DNA from: Hybos culiciformis
Lineage: Eukaryota > Arthropoda > Insecta > Diptera > Hybotidae
DNA: 64,000 nt
Reading direction: 5' to 3'
Assembly: GCA_964007475.1 (NCBI GenBank)
Contig: OZ023273.1
Span: 4,564,176-4,628,175, forward strand
Positions within the stretch are counted from its first letter, which is position 1, and every line of letters starts with the position of its first letter. Positions 47,489-61,700 of the stretch are shown here, piece after piece. The notes below the pieces were generated by a model that saw only the letters and a program-made list of their open reading frames with translations, had not been told where the DNA came from and did not search any database. Position numbers and translations under genes: made by a program.

Positions 47489-50400
47489 TTTCTACCTATA
47501 TGTTTGAATATAAATTAGCCTTAATTTATAAATACAAGAGAAGGGAAAATAATTGAAAACTTAATGTATAGCAAAACTTAATCAAATCATAGAAAATCAT
47601 CCTCGGTCTCAACGTTAGAAAAGTGAAAATAAATATTTCGCTTTGGATTGATTTAATTTTAATTACGTTAGATTAATATTATATAAATAAATAATAACTT
47701 TAATTTAAAAATCTTATCATATTTAAATTATTAATACAAAGAAATCGCAAAAAAAAACTTAATTCATTGTCCCACAGCAATCACAAATAATAATGTAAAA
47801 ATTAATTTATAATACCTACATATAGTTTAATACTTAACTATTATACGACTTTTATTCACAAAGAGCAGTTTATGTGTTTAAATTATTATTGTTAAAATGT
47901 GATAATTCATTACTCGAATTCGAAAATGAATAAAGTTTGTTTAAATAATTAAAATTAATTGAATATACGAATGCCTACCTAATAAATAATTATAGTACTT
48001 ATTTAAAAACAAATTAAATTGTTATCATTTATTTAGGTTAAAAAAGATTTTTTCGGTTTTTCAACTTTATTTTAAGAAACTCTCATTCTGAAAAAAAAAA
48101 AAAAAATACTTATTATATATTTTTTTAAGTTTTGGTTTTATTGAATTTAATTTATACTTTAAAATTGTTAAATTTCTTCTGATTTTATATAATTTTGTAT
48201 TTTTTATGAATTGTTTCTGAATTTGCACTCAACTCAATTAATGAAGAAACTTGACAGAAAAATAAATTTGGCAAAATTCAATAATACAAATTAAAGTCAA
48301 CATTTTAGTTGAGATTACTTTGTTGATGATTTCTTAAAATTGTTTTATGATAAAAATCATTATTATAAAAATTTTTTTAATGAAATTTTCTTTTATCTTA
48401 TTTTCGATCAAGTTAATAACTTTATTTGACAATATCTTTAAAATTATTAGTTTTTAAATTCTATATTAAAAAAATATATATTATAATCAGGATAATATTA
48501 TAAAATAGGAAGAAAAATTTGTTTAAATACTTTTTTAAAATTAGAAAATTCGTCGTTTACAATAAGATAGAATACTAGAATAAGAAGTATTATTATATTT
48601 GATTTTGTTTATTCTCATTATTGCGATTGTGGTTATCTGAGTTTTTAAATTGAATAATATACATATGTTGTACCAGTATGTAATGTACATCTACAATTTT
48701 ACATTTATTTGTAAAAAGTATTTCAGTAAAGCTTGCAATAGATGACTTAAACTGTCCAACTTGAAATTCTGAGGTGTGACAGCGTTTTCCAAAAGTATAT
48801 CTATATGGATTATATTGTGATGGAAAATCAGTTGAATAAACCAGTGAACGAAAGCTAAGTTTACCAAATATGAAATAAAAATTTGATTACAGTAATGGCC
48901 TTAATATAGTATAGTATGTAGGTACTTAGTTTTGCCAATTTCGCGAATTGGCCATTTTTGGAAAACAATTAAAATAATGGATTATGAAAAAAAAAAAAAA
49001 AAGAATAATATGGAACTATATACTTCTGAAAACTGGATAAAAGGCATCCAGATAGAGGAGGACAAATTTTATTAATAATATTGGTACGGATAATATTAAA
49101 ATTGTATTACATTGTACATGTTTCACAAAATTACAATACAACATAACTTATTATGTAAAATATAAAAACAAACTAACATAAATCAACGTAAGAAAAACCA
49201 AACTTTACACACAGAAAATTCGGTTTATTTGCCTCTTTTGTATAAGTTATTTGCCTCTTTTGTATAAGATTCTAGGTATGCACATTAAAAAATTAAATAC
49301 CTAAGCATATATTATATTTTAAGATAAGATCATTGATATTTAGAATATATCGAATTAAATTGAATTTTTTTTAAGAATTACCGTAGAGAATTCTTTTACT
49401 AACCTAGTTAATACTAGAAATAGTATTGCAATATTGTGACTGAGCCATTAAAGAAATTATTCCAAGTTGAGTTTCTCGAACTCTACTTTTGCACCATCTT
49501 ATCAAATAGAAATATTATATAATTATGGTTAGAGGGGAATCTATATTGAAATTTAATTATATATTTCACTCATAATGCAAATACATAGAAACTTATATTT
49601 ATATTGGAAATCTTTTTTCGTTCTTTCAAATGTTATGTACATATATATCGTATGTAGAATTGTAGAACTCAATTTTTTTAATAAAAAATAAAAGCAGCCA
49701 TGTGATTGGAAATTAGTTGGAATGGACCGCAAAATTTCAAAATATTTATTTTCGTTTTGTGTTTAAAATCCGTTTTCGTTTTTTCCATTAAAGTTTATTT
49801 TATAATTTATGAGAAGAAGATAATGCTGACTGAAAGTAACGAACCATCTCAACAACCATCATGTTCATGTGACACTGCAATTTGTGCCATTTATATTTGC
49901 TTAAAAAATCAAATGGGATGTGATACTATAGATATGCAATTATTTTAAACTTTATACCAAATGTTTTGGTAAAATTTACGAAAACTATAGCGTACTATGT
50001 TTTAAAGTAATTTAATTTTTCATAAATACAAATCATAGTTATATAATTGTTTATTATTAATTCTCTATCAAGATACATTTCGCTTCGTATAATAGGTTTA
50101 GGTACAGCCAATTTTTACTTTAATAAATCTGACTTTATTAAAAAATATATAGGTATTGCATTATTTATTTATTTTTTAAATATGATAAATTTATTCTTTA
50201 AATATGATAAAATGAAAATAATTTATTTTTGTCGACCCACTTTATTATTGACATACAACCATATATTTTAGTCTTATTGGGGTCTTCACAAAAAAAGAGC
50301 GATTTTTCAATAAATTTTTTTTTATATATATTATTTTATAATACATATACAGTATAGCTTTAATTTTATGTAATTTTATTTACTGATTCTCTTTTTTTGC

Positions 50401-50552
50401 AGTCTCTAAAATGTGTTTAGTACTTATTTAGCAGTTAAGTCGTGTAGGTTCAATTTTTTTTTTATTTAGTTTGTGTCATTAATAAATTTTTAATTAAATA
50501 ATAATAATAAAAAAATAAGAAATTAATTAAAGTTTACATAATATAAAATTCA

Positions 50553-50554
50553 TG

Positions 50555-50583
<29 letters not shown>
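50553..50583. repeat. (TA)n microsatellite
   Basis: About 14 uninterrupted AT dinucleotides. Confidence 0.9.
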
Positions 50584-50585
<2 letters not shown>

Positions 50586-52026
50586 ATTCCAAATTGGAAT
50601 ATTAATTAAAAAAAAAAAAGTTATAAAAGATAAATTAAAGTGCCTTTAAATTTGAAAATCAAATTTTCGGTGGTGATTGTTAAAATAAAATAAAAGAAAT
50701 TCTTAACAAAAAAAAAATATATATTAAATTTCATACAATTTTGATAAAACATCACGATAGAGAAAAATTAAATTTAATCGTAAATGTGTTTGTTTTTTTT
50801 TTTTTGTTTAGTCGGTATATTTTATATCTCTTGTTGTTGTCTTGCCAAAATTTAATTTCTGAATTTGTGATATTGCAACAAATATCAACCTAAAATTAAT
50901 TTTCCAATAAAAAAAAGTTAAAATTTACCTGCATCCAGTAGGTAGGTGCTACTTAGCTAAATTTATTTTGCACATTTTACTTTGTTTAAATTAATTTTTT
51001 ATTTGTTTAAATTAATTTAATTTGCAAACAAAAAAATATATTTATTATATTGTAATGTACGTACAGTAGTTGTAAGCAGAATAAAGTTCAAATTTTTTCA
51101 GAAATTTTTCATTTTTCTTCTGATCATAAAGAAAATATTTGCCTTTTGAAATGTGAGTATAATAAGCATTTTTTATTATCTTAATTAAAATTTTTTCTTA
51201 ATAAAAATAATATCAAGGGGCGCTAAACTTTAATTAACCGAAATTGATCCAAATTAATAATTTAAAACTCAAGATGGGCGAAAATTTATATTGAAATATT
51301 TCACACAATATTTATATTCATTCTTAACTTCGAAGACGGATTTAAACTAAAAACCCTGATTTGACGCATAATTGTCCGTAAGTAGGTTCTAAATCCAGAA
51401 CCTGGCGTCGATGAAACGTCATTTGTAGGAACTACCGGATCTCACAGTAAAAAGTGGAGGCCAAAAAAATTGTTTATAAACTTGCTTTTATAACTTTTAA
51501 TTATAATTTATAGCAAGAGATATTTGAATATATACACCACATGTATCAAAAAAAGGTTTTTAATACAAAATCAAATTCTCATTGATTTTGTTTTGTTGTT
51601 CTTAACAATTTTATCGATTTATTTTTTAGATTCTTACTACTTTTCTAAGTATGTATTAAAAAAGGAGATCTTGGAATTAAACAGATCTATATCGCAAAAA
51701 AGAAAGATTCGCATGTCAAATTTAAAATTGAAAAACTTATCGTATTCTTTATTTGAAATGATTTGAATGTTTTAATTACAATAAATTCCACTTCCAACGT
51801 GGTATATAACATACATGTCCCGTACTATTATGGAAAAGAGTGATAAAAGTGTCCACATATTCGATAATATCATACCAATGACGAACTACTACTTATATTG
51901 ATCATCATATTCTTATTTACACCTTCTGTCAGTCTTTTTGAAAGTTGTACAGGACATTGAAAAAACTTAATAACTTTAAAATTATAAGAGTTAAAAAGGG
52001 AGGTTTTTTTCTAAGAAAAGTTCGAT

Positions 52027-52120
52027 TCATTTCGACCGTCCTAGAGTCGTGAGTTGGACTCGCAACTCAGATTTGTTCACTTGAATTAACTTTTTGTGAG
52101 TTGTGTTTTTTTTTTTAATA
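52027..52120 (+). mobile_element. tRNA-derived SINE, diverged second copy
   Basis: GACCGTC, then GTCGTGAGTTGGACTCGCAA (a decayed box B region), CTCAGATTTGTTCACTTGAA and TTTTTGTGAGTTGTGTTTTT follow the order of the copy at 10069. The box A part is deleted. Confidence 0.5.
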
Positions 52121-55100
52121 AAATAATCTAATTCACATATACCTACCATATAAACTTATATAATTTCCATCATCATGGTAGAACTTGGAAAGTAAACACC
52201 AAGGCCGATCGATTTAGACAGGCTAGGACAAAGCTTTCATATACGGATACAAATTATATTTGTAGTAGTATGATTTGACGAAAGGACTATGGAAATTTTT
52301 TTTTTTTCATTTTTTAATTTTTTTAAATCAAAATAAATCAAAATTTTTAAATTATTTATTTATTCCATTTTATTTAAAAAAATGTTCAACAAAGGAAAGT
52401 GGTAAATATATCATTTATTTCGTCAAATTTTTTTATTATTTCCAGTTTAACTGACGTCACAAACTTGGTGAAAAATGAATGAAAATTAATTGTGTGTTCA
52501 CTTTTCCAAACGTTTCTACATTAATTTGCCTTAAATTCCGGAAAAAATGCAGTCTGGAGGTATAAAAACGAGTGTATACTAAAAATCTTGTAAATTAAAA
52601 AAAATCTTGTAAATTAAAAAATCTTGTAAGTTAATTTTTAATTAAAATTAGCTCTTGATTGATTAATAAATAATTCGCAATTTCCTTTAAACGTAATGAC
52701 GAGCCTCGGCACGAGCGAAAAGGATAAGGGTATTCTGATTTTGAATATAAAAATATAATTTGTACAAGTAACAGCAACTTCATAATTAGGGTGCTATTAT
52801 CTTTTCAAATATTCAAACTTAAAAAAAGTTGAATTCTTAATGTTGCATATCATAGAACAATTTATGGTGTCTATGAACTTATTTTATGGTGTCTATAGGC
52901 TTATTAAATTTTTCTCCCGTTTTAATCTGAATTTAAGTATATCTGAATAGGAACTTGTACTCTGGCCAGTGATTTTGTAGTCGTTGATTGGTGTATTATA
53001 CAATATGTATTAAAATTCCTTTTTTTTTTAGGAATAATGACAAAGAATTATAGGTATAATGTGTTGTCATTTTTGCATAACTTTTCATTTTTTTATTTAT
53101 TGTACATATTTTTTATTGTAGGTAATTAATTTTTATTTTTACACATTTTTTTTTGCCAGTTAAGTTAGCCAGCTATAAATTAAAATTTGTAATTTGTAGT
53201 GAGTTTAAGCTGATAATAAACAAATAAGTAAATAAATCTTACAGTATTGGTACCATAGTTGTTAATAATTTTATATGTTTTAAAAATATAAAAATAAAAA
53301 CAAACTTTAATATTATGTTATTTTAATTATAATTTACAATTTTATCGTTAAATATAAAAAGAAACGTTTAAGAGATAATTTTCATTCAAAAAATTTAGTT
53401 TTTTTTTTTTTTTTTTCAAATTTAAGGTTGTTAAACATATCATAGTAATTGTAGGTTAATTTTTTGTAGAATTCTATTTAACAATATAGATATAGAATCT
53501 TATCGTCTACACAGTTAATTCCACTTGCGGTCACATTTCCAATAACGCATGACGAAAATATAGAATTGTAAATACCTAATACTTTTTTTTCATTATTTTT
53601 GAGTTATTATATTATTATATTTTATATAATATATAATAGTTAGTCGTATTAAATTGAAATACTTATGTTTTAATTTTAAAAACAATATATGTACTTGTAC
53701 ACAGATTTGATGAAAGAGAATTTAAAATAAAATTAAAAACACGTGATAAAATTAAAATTTTAGGCCAAATCATTTATATTTAGTATTCTCTTTTTTATTT
53801 GCTCAAACATCAAACTTATCAAGAATGAAATATAATTGAATATTGCGTTAGTTTTATTTTTTATTTTTTTCTAATAACTTTAATCAATTAAAATTATCAA
53901 ATAGAACATGAAATTAACAGACTCTCTCTCTATAATTGTTGCAAATTATTTAATTTTGTATACGGTATTAGGAATTATGAAAGTGAAATATGATTTTATT
54001 TCTCTCAGGCTGAATTTTATTCAATTTTACAATATATGAAATTCATGAAATTGTATTTCCTATTAATGTTTACACATAACAATAAAATAAAATATAACAG
54101 AAGAAAAAGATTGTAAGAGACTTGTGCGAGATTTAAATAAGTTCGTTATCTTAAATGAATCTATTTTCCTACTCTATTTGAAGTAAGAGCAAGTTGTTTG
54201 TAATGAGAAACATGAACAATTTTCCATAGTGTTCTAAGACTTTGGAATAGTTAATTAATTTCAATTCATATTTATTAAATGCAAATATAGAATGATACAT
54301 TCATCTTACTCATTTTTAGTTGTTAATTCTATTTACGTATATAAGTTGTTATATTATGAATAGTATGGATAAGTTCAAGAAAAATATTATTAGTAGGTTC
54401 CAACATATTATTTTTGAAAAGTATTCAAATTTAATGTACAGCTACATTATGTAACTATTTTCATTAGGAGGATGATAATAGGAATTAAATTTCAATCGTT
54501 CTAGAATTTTTTAACAATTGAGGGTGGACTGAAGATTGTTAAATTCTTGTTATTATAAAAAAGTTTATTTCAATGTTCAATTTAAATAATGAGATGAAAA
54601 AAATTAAATGATTAAATTTTCTTAAAATGCTCTTTATATAAAGTAATGTTGTAATCTTATCCAATTAAACATTTCAAAGAATATTTATAGTTATATTGAA
54701 TTTGCATAAAAAATGTACCCACGCGTTTTCGTAAATTTATTATTGTTGTTTAAAGGAACCAGTGATACGATTTTGTCTTTCGAGGGATTTTTTGTCGTCA
54801 AGCAGGTGTGAAAGAACAGTAGAGAGGTAAAAGAATCAGACGCATTCCTTGAAGTCTAAAAAAATTCATTGAATTAATAATTTTTTACAATGCATTTACA
54901 AAAGTGTTTAAGTACACACCTATAAATATTGTTTGACTACTTATCATTATTAACCGTATTTAACTAGATGTTTCTAGATGTTGCAAAACATTATATTTCT
55001 TCTTATCAGACATTCAGGATCATATTTACCCAATTTAAAAAGTACTCTGAACATTGTACTATACCCGCAATAAGTAAGCGATATAATTCTATTATCATTT

Positions 55101-55424
55101 GTTTACTCTGCAAAAGAGTTCAAAAAACTTTCACATTAAAATAAATTTTATTAATATAAATTATTTTATACTAGGTATATTAAAAGTTTAATCTCCTAAA
55201 AGAGGACCAGGTAAATAAAAAATAAAAAAATGGACAACATTTTTTATTAAGTATCGATCAATTCATTGGTTCTCTACTAACTTATGTACTGCCTCATCGA
55301 TTTCAATTCTTTATGTGCAAAATTATGCGCAATCGAAGTTAGAGACTCAAACAAACAAAGTTCTAAATAATTTTCATTTAAAATTTATACTTGTATTTTA
55401 AATTTTTTTAAAAGTTTTAATTGA

Positions 55425-55555
55425 TTCCGATCGATATTAGTGTCTTTGATAGTTGAATGTCGATTAGAGGATATTTAAAAGTGGTTAGCCTCGATAGTTT
55501 CCAAGGATTCGGAATGGGGTCTGGATTTTAATGAAACCCTGGTGGCGACCAAGGT
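55425..55555. repeat. Dispersed repeat directly upstream of the ABCC TATA box
   Basis: Collinear with 28422-28560 through GATTCCGAT, ATTAGTGT, ATGTCGATTAGAGG and CCAAGGATTCGGAATGG. It ends where the TATA sequence begins. Confidence 0.45.
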
Positions 55556-55556
55556 G

Positions 55557-55564
55557 TATAAAAA
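55557..55564 (+). promoter_or_regulatory. Probable TATA box of the ABCC gene
   Basis: TATAAAAA followed by GGC, with candidate starts around 55585-55590. A plausible 5' untranslated exon would end at 55620 (GAA, then GTAAAT) and splice to the TTTTTTCAG acceptor at 55731-55733, 19 bp before the ATG. The acceptor right before the start codon supports a 5' leader intron. Confidence 0.45.
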
Positions 55565-55752
55565 GGCATAGATTATAAGACACTTGACTCAACCTATTTC
55601 TCTACTTAACAACTCATGAAGTAAATGTAATAAAATCTAATTAATTTACATTTGTCACTACTTAGCATAAACTCAACAGCACACAAACTAAATATCGAAT
55701 TAATCAGTATAATTAATTATAGTATTTTTTCAGATTCAAAAAATACTTAAAA

Positions 55753-58700
55753 ATGGAATCTGGAGAAACAAAAGAGCTACCTCGAAATCCACGGGAAAGT
55801 GCGAATCCCTTATCATTTTTATGTTTTTGGTGAGTAAGCTACTTAAACTTATGTGTAACTTACATTGTACTTTTTGTTTTGCGTGAATTAGAACTAATTT
55901 ATTTATTTTCAGTTACACAATGCCAACGTTTTTAAAAGGGCGCAAAAAAGCATTAGATTCAAACGACCTATACAAAGTATTATCAGAACATAAGTCAGGT
56001 AAATAATTATTACTCTAATAGAGTTGAATTAATTAAGTATTTCAGTAATAAATAGTATTTTAGTTGATTAAATAATTATATAAGTTTATTTGTTGCTCCG
56101 GGAACTAAGTCGTTAGGTACTAACTTTTAACAAATTTTACGGTTAGGAGTTACTTCATTTGTTGTTTTAAGAAGTAAATTGGATCAAAAAATTAAACTCA
56201 ACGAACTAAGTCCTAAATAACTAACTTATTATTACCCATAATTTGGTTAGATATATGTGGATTAGTGAAACTTAAAAAATAGTTACAGCCCGAGGATTTG
56301 CACTAGAGTCTGGCTTTCGATCAAAATTGTTATATTTGTACATGGTATTATGACTAAAAGGTTTTCGAAATATGGAAAATAGGTCCCATATTTTATTTAT
56401 CAGGTACTGTTTTATATTTTTGTAGAAATAAGTTCGTTTTTTTAGTTCCAAACATTTATCAATTTTTTGTTAGTATTTAATTCATTTTTGAAAATTAGGA
56501 GTAAGTATTTTAGGACTTAGTTAACGGAGCCTTTATTTGTCTTTTAATGGTGGATAAAAATCCAATAGAAGTATCTAAATATTTTTTTCTACTTTTATTT
56601 TGTATTTTATTTTTATATGAATCAGGTAAAAAGTATGCGATTTTATTATATTTTCATTCAATTAGTTTAATAAAATTTTTATAGAAAAATAATTTTCCGT
56701 TATCGATTTGATGAATAATCGAAATTGAAAACAATATTTTTTAAAGACTTAAATATCCGAAATATAAAATATAAATATTTACGTCTGATTGAATATTGTA
56801 ATTCTAGTTCAATGAACGTTAAAATATATTATAAAAAATTGTTATAACGAAAACATATCAAAAACTTCAATAAATTTTCTGGGCTGATTGTAGTTATTAT
56901 TACCAACTAGGAGCTATTTTTGATTAAGTATTTATGTATCTTAAAGTTTGTTACTGATTTTGCAAGATCATAGAATTAGGGTATCAGGTCTATATAATTT
57001 TGTTGTTATGTAGATAAAAAGTCCAATCAATTTCTATATTTCATAATTTTTTTTTATGAAATAATCTATTATAGTCTAGCTAGGTACATAATTTTACGTA
57101 ATAAATAAGTCAACAAAATACTTTAACAGATATAACAAAAATATTTTTTATTTTTAATCAGTTATTATCAATTTTATCGATAATGATTGATTCAAATAAG
57201 TTTCAATTCAATGTATGTTTTGTTTCTAAATTATTATTCTGAAATTGCCCAGATTGCAGATTCCAATATGATTTGACCTTTATAAGAAAATTATAATTTT
57301 ATTTTTTTACATGTATAAAATTTTTAATTATGTGTACTAGAATTACTATTTCTTTTTCGTCCAACAAAAATATGTCAAGGCATTATTAAATAAATTTCGA
57401 AAGTACACACATACATATACGCATATGTAATTTAAATTTAAATCTAATGATTTTTAATTTGATTATTAAATTTTTTTATGAAGACATCTATTTGTTATTG
57501 CAGAAACACTTGGAGATAAGTTATCAGAAGCATGGGAAAAAGAATTAGAAAAACAATCAAAAAAAGGTGATGAGCCAAAATTATTAAGGGCTGTGTTAAA
57601 AGTATTTGGCTGGAAATTAGCGATACTTGGCTTTATATTATTTTTATTGGAATTTTTATTTAAGTAAGTTATTTAAACAATTTGATAATAATTGTATATT
57701 TGTTATTTACATGTTGATTTAACATATTATAGGTAAGCAAGTTTATAAACGCCTTTTTTTTTTAGAGATTATTTGAATATGATATAATATAACTAATAAA
57801 AAAGAAAAAGTCTAAGCTTAAATAAAAAATATTTTGATTAAATTTCTTTTTTGAGAATTATATTGATTATTTTTTCAAATAAAATTACAATACAAATACT
57901 TGAATTTTTACAGCCTAGATTAGATCTTTACTTTAAATTTAATGAATAAAATATTATAATAAAATAAAGATTCGACTATTTATAACAAAAAACTGAATTG
58001 AGTTGAAATCGTTTACATATACTTACTTACCTTTACCTAAAATATTTAAAGCGTAAAATTTCAATATTTTATTAATTTTAATCCAACAGGGTCACACAAC
58101 CACTGTTTTTGGGTGGCTTAATATTCTATTATTCTAATCCAAATGGAGATATTACTGACGCTTATCTTTATGCAGCAGCAATAGTTGCAATATGTGGTCT
58201 AAATGTTTTATTCATGCATTCTTACATGTTGGGTACATTACACATAGGTATGAAAATTCGTTTAGCAATATGCAGCATGATTTATCGAAAATCACTTAGA
58301 TTAAGTAAAACAGCTTTAGTGGGTACGACTGCTGGCCAGATTGTAAATTTATTATCTAATGATGTTGGGCGATTGGATTTATGTGCTATATTTATCCATT
58401 TTTTGTGGATAGGTCCGTTAGAAACTATTGTGATAACATATTTAATGTACAGGGAGGTAAATATAATTTTATAATATATTTTATCCAGATATATAAATAT
58501 GTACATTTGAATGCATAAATTTTAAGTAAATAATACTACAAATGAAGGTTATTTTACTTTTAATTAAATCTTTATTTTATCAAATATTAATTTTAATTTA
58601 ATCGACAAAAAAAAAATTATTCATGCTTTTAAATTCAACCTATAAGCACGCTAATATTTCTGTAGTATTTTTTTAATGAGAATTTGGCAATTTTTTAATT

Positions 58701-61700
58701 AATTATTTATTTTTTATTAATTATTTTTAGATTGGCATTTCAGCCTTAGCAGGAGTAATTTTTATGCTTGCCTTTATTCCTATACAAGGTTACTTAGGAA
58801 AGAAAACTTCTAATTTACGTTTAAGTACAGCACTAAGGACTGATGAACGTGTTCGTCTTATGAATGAAATAATTCAAGGAATTCAAGTTATTAAAATGTA
58901 TGCTTGGGAAATACCATTTGGAAAAACGGTTGAGCACGCACGTAAAAAAGAAGTGCATGCTATTCGCAGTGCTTCATATATTCGAGGAATTTTATTATCT
59001 TTTATTATGTTTTTAACAAGAGTTTCAATTTTCATGAGTTTAGCTACATACGCTTTACTTGGTAAATTTGTTAGCGCGGAAAAAGCTTTTGTAATTACAG
59101 CTTATTATAATATTCTACGTCCAGCAATGACTGTGTTTTTCCCACAAGGTATTGGACAATTAGCAGAAACACTTGTTTCTTTCAAACGAATTCAGAAGTT
59201 TATGCTTTATGAAGATAATTTACCTAAACTGAATGATGATGATTCTAATAACGCAAATAATATTAACGGAGATTTGGGAAATAAAACATTTGATACCACT
59301 GATACTAGTAATGCTGTCCTCTCTCAACCTGGTTTAGACATTTCAAATATTCGAGCTAAATGGGATAAAAACTCGTCCGATTACACACTTGATAATGTTA
59401 GTTTGAGAGCTCAACCAGGAACATTGGTGGCTGTTATTGGACCAGTTGGTTCTGGTAAATCTAGGTAATTTTCTTCCATTAATAAGTAGGCAATTTTTTT
59501 TAAAGAACGTAGTGATCGATACTTTCTTAAGTTTTGAAAACAAAGAACTATAATATAAAATATAAATAATAGTACTATCGTTGTAAAGTTAATTAAAACT
59601 ATTTTAAGTATTATATGAAATAATTTCAGCTTAATACATTCTATTCTTGGGGAGCTTCCAATCGAAGAAGGCAAACTTAAAATTAACGGCACCGTCTCGT
59701 ATGCATCACAAGAACCTTGGTTGTTTACAGGTACTGTTCGTCAAAACATTCTTTTTGGTCAACCTATGCAAAAAAAACGTTACAAAGAAGTAGTGAAAAA
59801 CTGTGCTTTAGAAAGAGATTTTGAACTTCTACCAAATGGCGACAAAACCATTGTAGGAGAGCGTGGCGCCTCTTTGTCTGGTGGTCAAAAAGCTCGCATC
59901 AGTTTAGCACGAGCCGTTTATCGAAAATGCGCAATATACTTATTGGATGATCCATTAAGCGCAGTTGATACACACGTAGGACGACATTTGTTCGATCAGT
60001 TAATGAGAAATTATCTTAGAAACGAAATTGTGCTACTAGTAACCCATCAATTGCAATTTCTTCAGCATGCTGATCAAATAGTTATTTTAGATAATGGGAA
60101 GGTTAGTCAAGTTGGTACATATGAGAGCCTAAAAGCTGGAGGACTTGATTTTGCAAAAATGCTGGCTGATCCAGAAAAAGATGAAGACAGTGGTTCAGGA
60201 AATCGACGATTAGGAGAACGACAAAATAGTGAAACCTCAATGATTTCATTAGAAGAATCAGGAGAAAAACCAATGCAAGTACAAGAAAATCAGCAACAGG
60301 GATCCATTAATTTAGGATTATATGCTAAGTACTTTAAAGCAGGAGGAGGATTCTTGTGGGCCAGCGCGATGATAATATTTTGTGTAGCTTCACAAATACT
60401 TGCTTCTGGTGGAGATTGGTTTCTAACATATTGGTATGTTTGGAAAATAATTTTATTATCAGAACAATTTCTAAATAATGCACTCCATTTAGGAATAACA
60501 TGAAAATTATCCGAACTTTCTTCTAATTTCCAATTATTCTCCCTGGCCTGTGTCTTTCTAATTCCTCCGGTCCCTGTAGAAAATATTCCCCAAACCTTCG
60601 CGCTCTTCTCGTGGTTACTGAAAATAATACCTGTGAAAAGTCGCAGGTTACTCCTGTCGAGCCTTAATACTTGCTTACTCTTTATTTAGTTAAGGTACCC
60701 TCAAATCTTTTTAATTATTTTATTCCCATCCGTTTGCCACCTAACCTAAATCAAAAAAAAAAAATTGTAAGCAAAGCAGGCGAAGTTGGGTCAATCTGCT
60801 ATATTGCTAAAAAAATTATGAGAAAAATTAAAAATATTGTACAATTAACATTAGCTTAACATAGCGTATTAATAACGAATTCTAGAAAACATTTTTATTT
60901 TTAGGGTTCATAAAGAAACTGATAAAATTCCTCAAAATAAACTTAATGATTATGTTAGTGAAAATGTAAAAAATATTACTTCAGACTTGATAGATAATTG
61001 GAACAATGCAACTTCTTCAATTAAAAATGAAACCAGTACGGGATTTTTTCAAAAAATTTGGAAAACTATACAAGACTCTGAAGACAATTTAATAGATATA
61101 TATATTTTTACTGGAATAACAGTTGCTACTGTTGTCTTAACACTTTCGAGAAGTGTTCTTTTCTTTAATGTTGCAATGAAAGCATCAAAAAACTTGCACA
61201 ATAATATGTTCAATGGAATAACTAGAGCAACAATGTATTTTTTCAATACGAATCCATCAGGGAGAATATTGAATCGATTTTCTAAAGACATGGGTCAAAT
61301 TGATGAAATCTTACCTGCAGTTATGATTGGTAAGTTGTAAAAAATTAAAAATTATTATTTCAAATTTGTTGAAAATTAAAGATACTTGCTAGTTACTCGT
61401 TTAAATAAATACGCATATTAAAATACTTGTAAATTTGAAAAGTTTATAGTGAGATTTAAAAAAATGTTTTTTCTATTAGTGTTTGGAAAATATTGATATT
61501 TCAATAGTAATTTCAGTTAGGAAAACTGTTTTTTTTTTTGTCCGACTAGTGCGGAAATACAAATATTTCAAAACACTAAAATTTTCAAAATCAAATTATT
61601 GTACAAAACAAAAACAGAAAGCTTGGTCTCTTTTTTTAATTTCTAAAATAATTATTGAATTTTAAAAATCTCAAAATTTAATATATTTTCCAAACTATAG

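Larger units (their letters stand above)
47489..55424. other. Eight-kb gene-poor AT-rich region
   Basis: No supported gene. Contents: homopolymer tracts, a (TA)n microsatellite at 50553-50583, a 22-bp direct duplication (TTATTTGCCTCTTTTGTATA) near 49229-49270, a short tandem AATCTTGTAAATTAAA-type repeat at 52585-52632 and a SINE remnant at 52027. ORFs at 49706-49948, 50047-50271 and 51524-51766 lack splice context and recognisable domains. Confidence 0.55.

Noticed and set aside
49706..49948. 80-codon plus ORF with a Cys-containing tail
   Set aside because: No splice context, no recognisable motif, and the upstream half is low-complexity hydrophobic translation of AT-rich DNA.
52452..52459. 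CRE-like TGACGTCA palindrome
   Set aside because: A single 8-bp match with no nearby gene; chance occurrence cannot be excluded.
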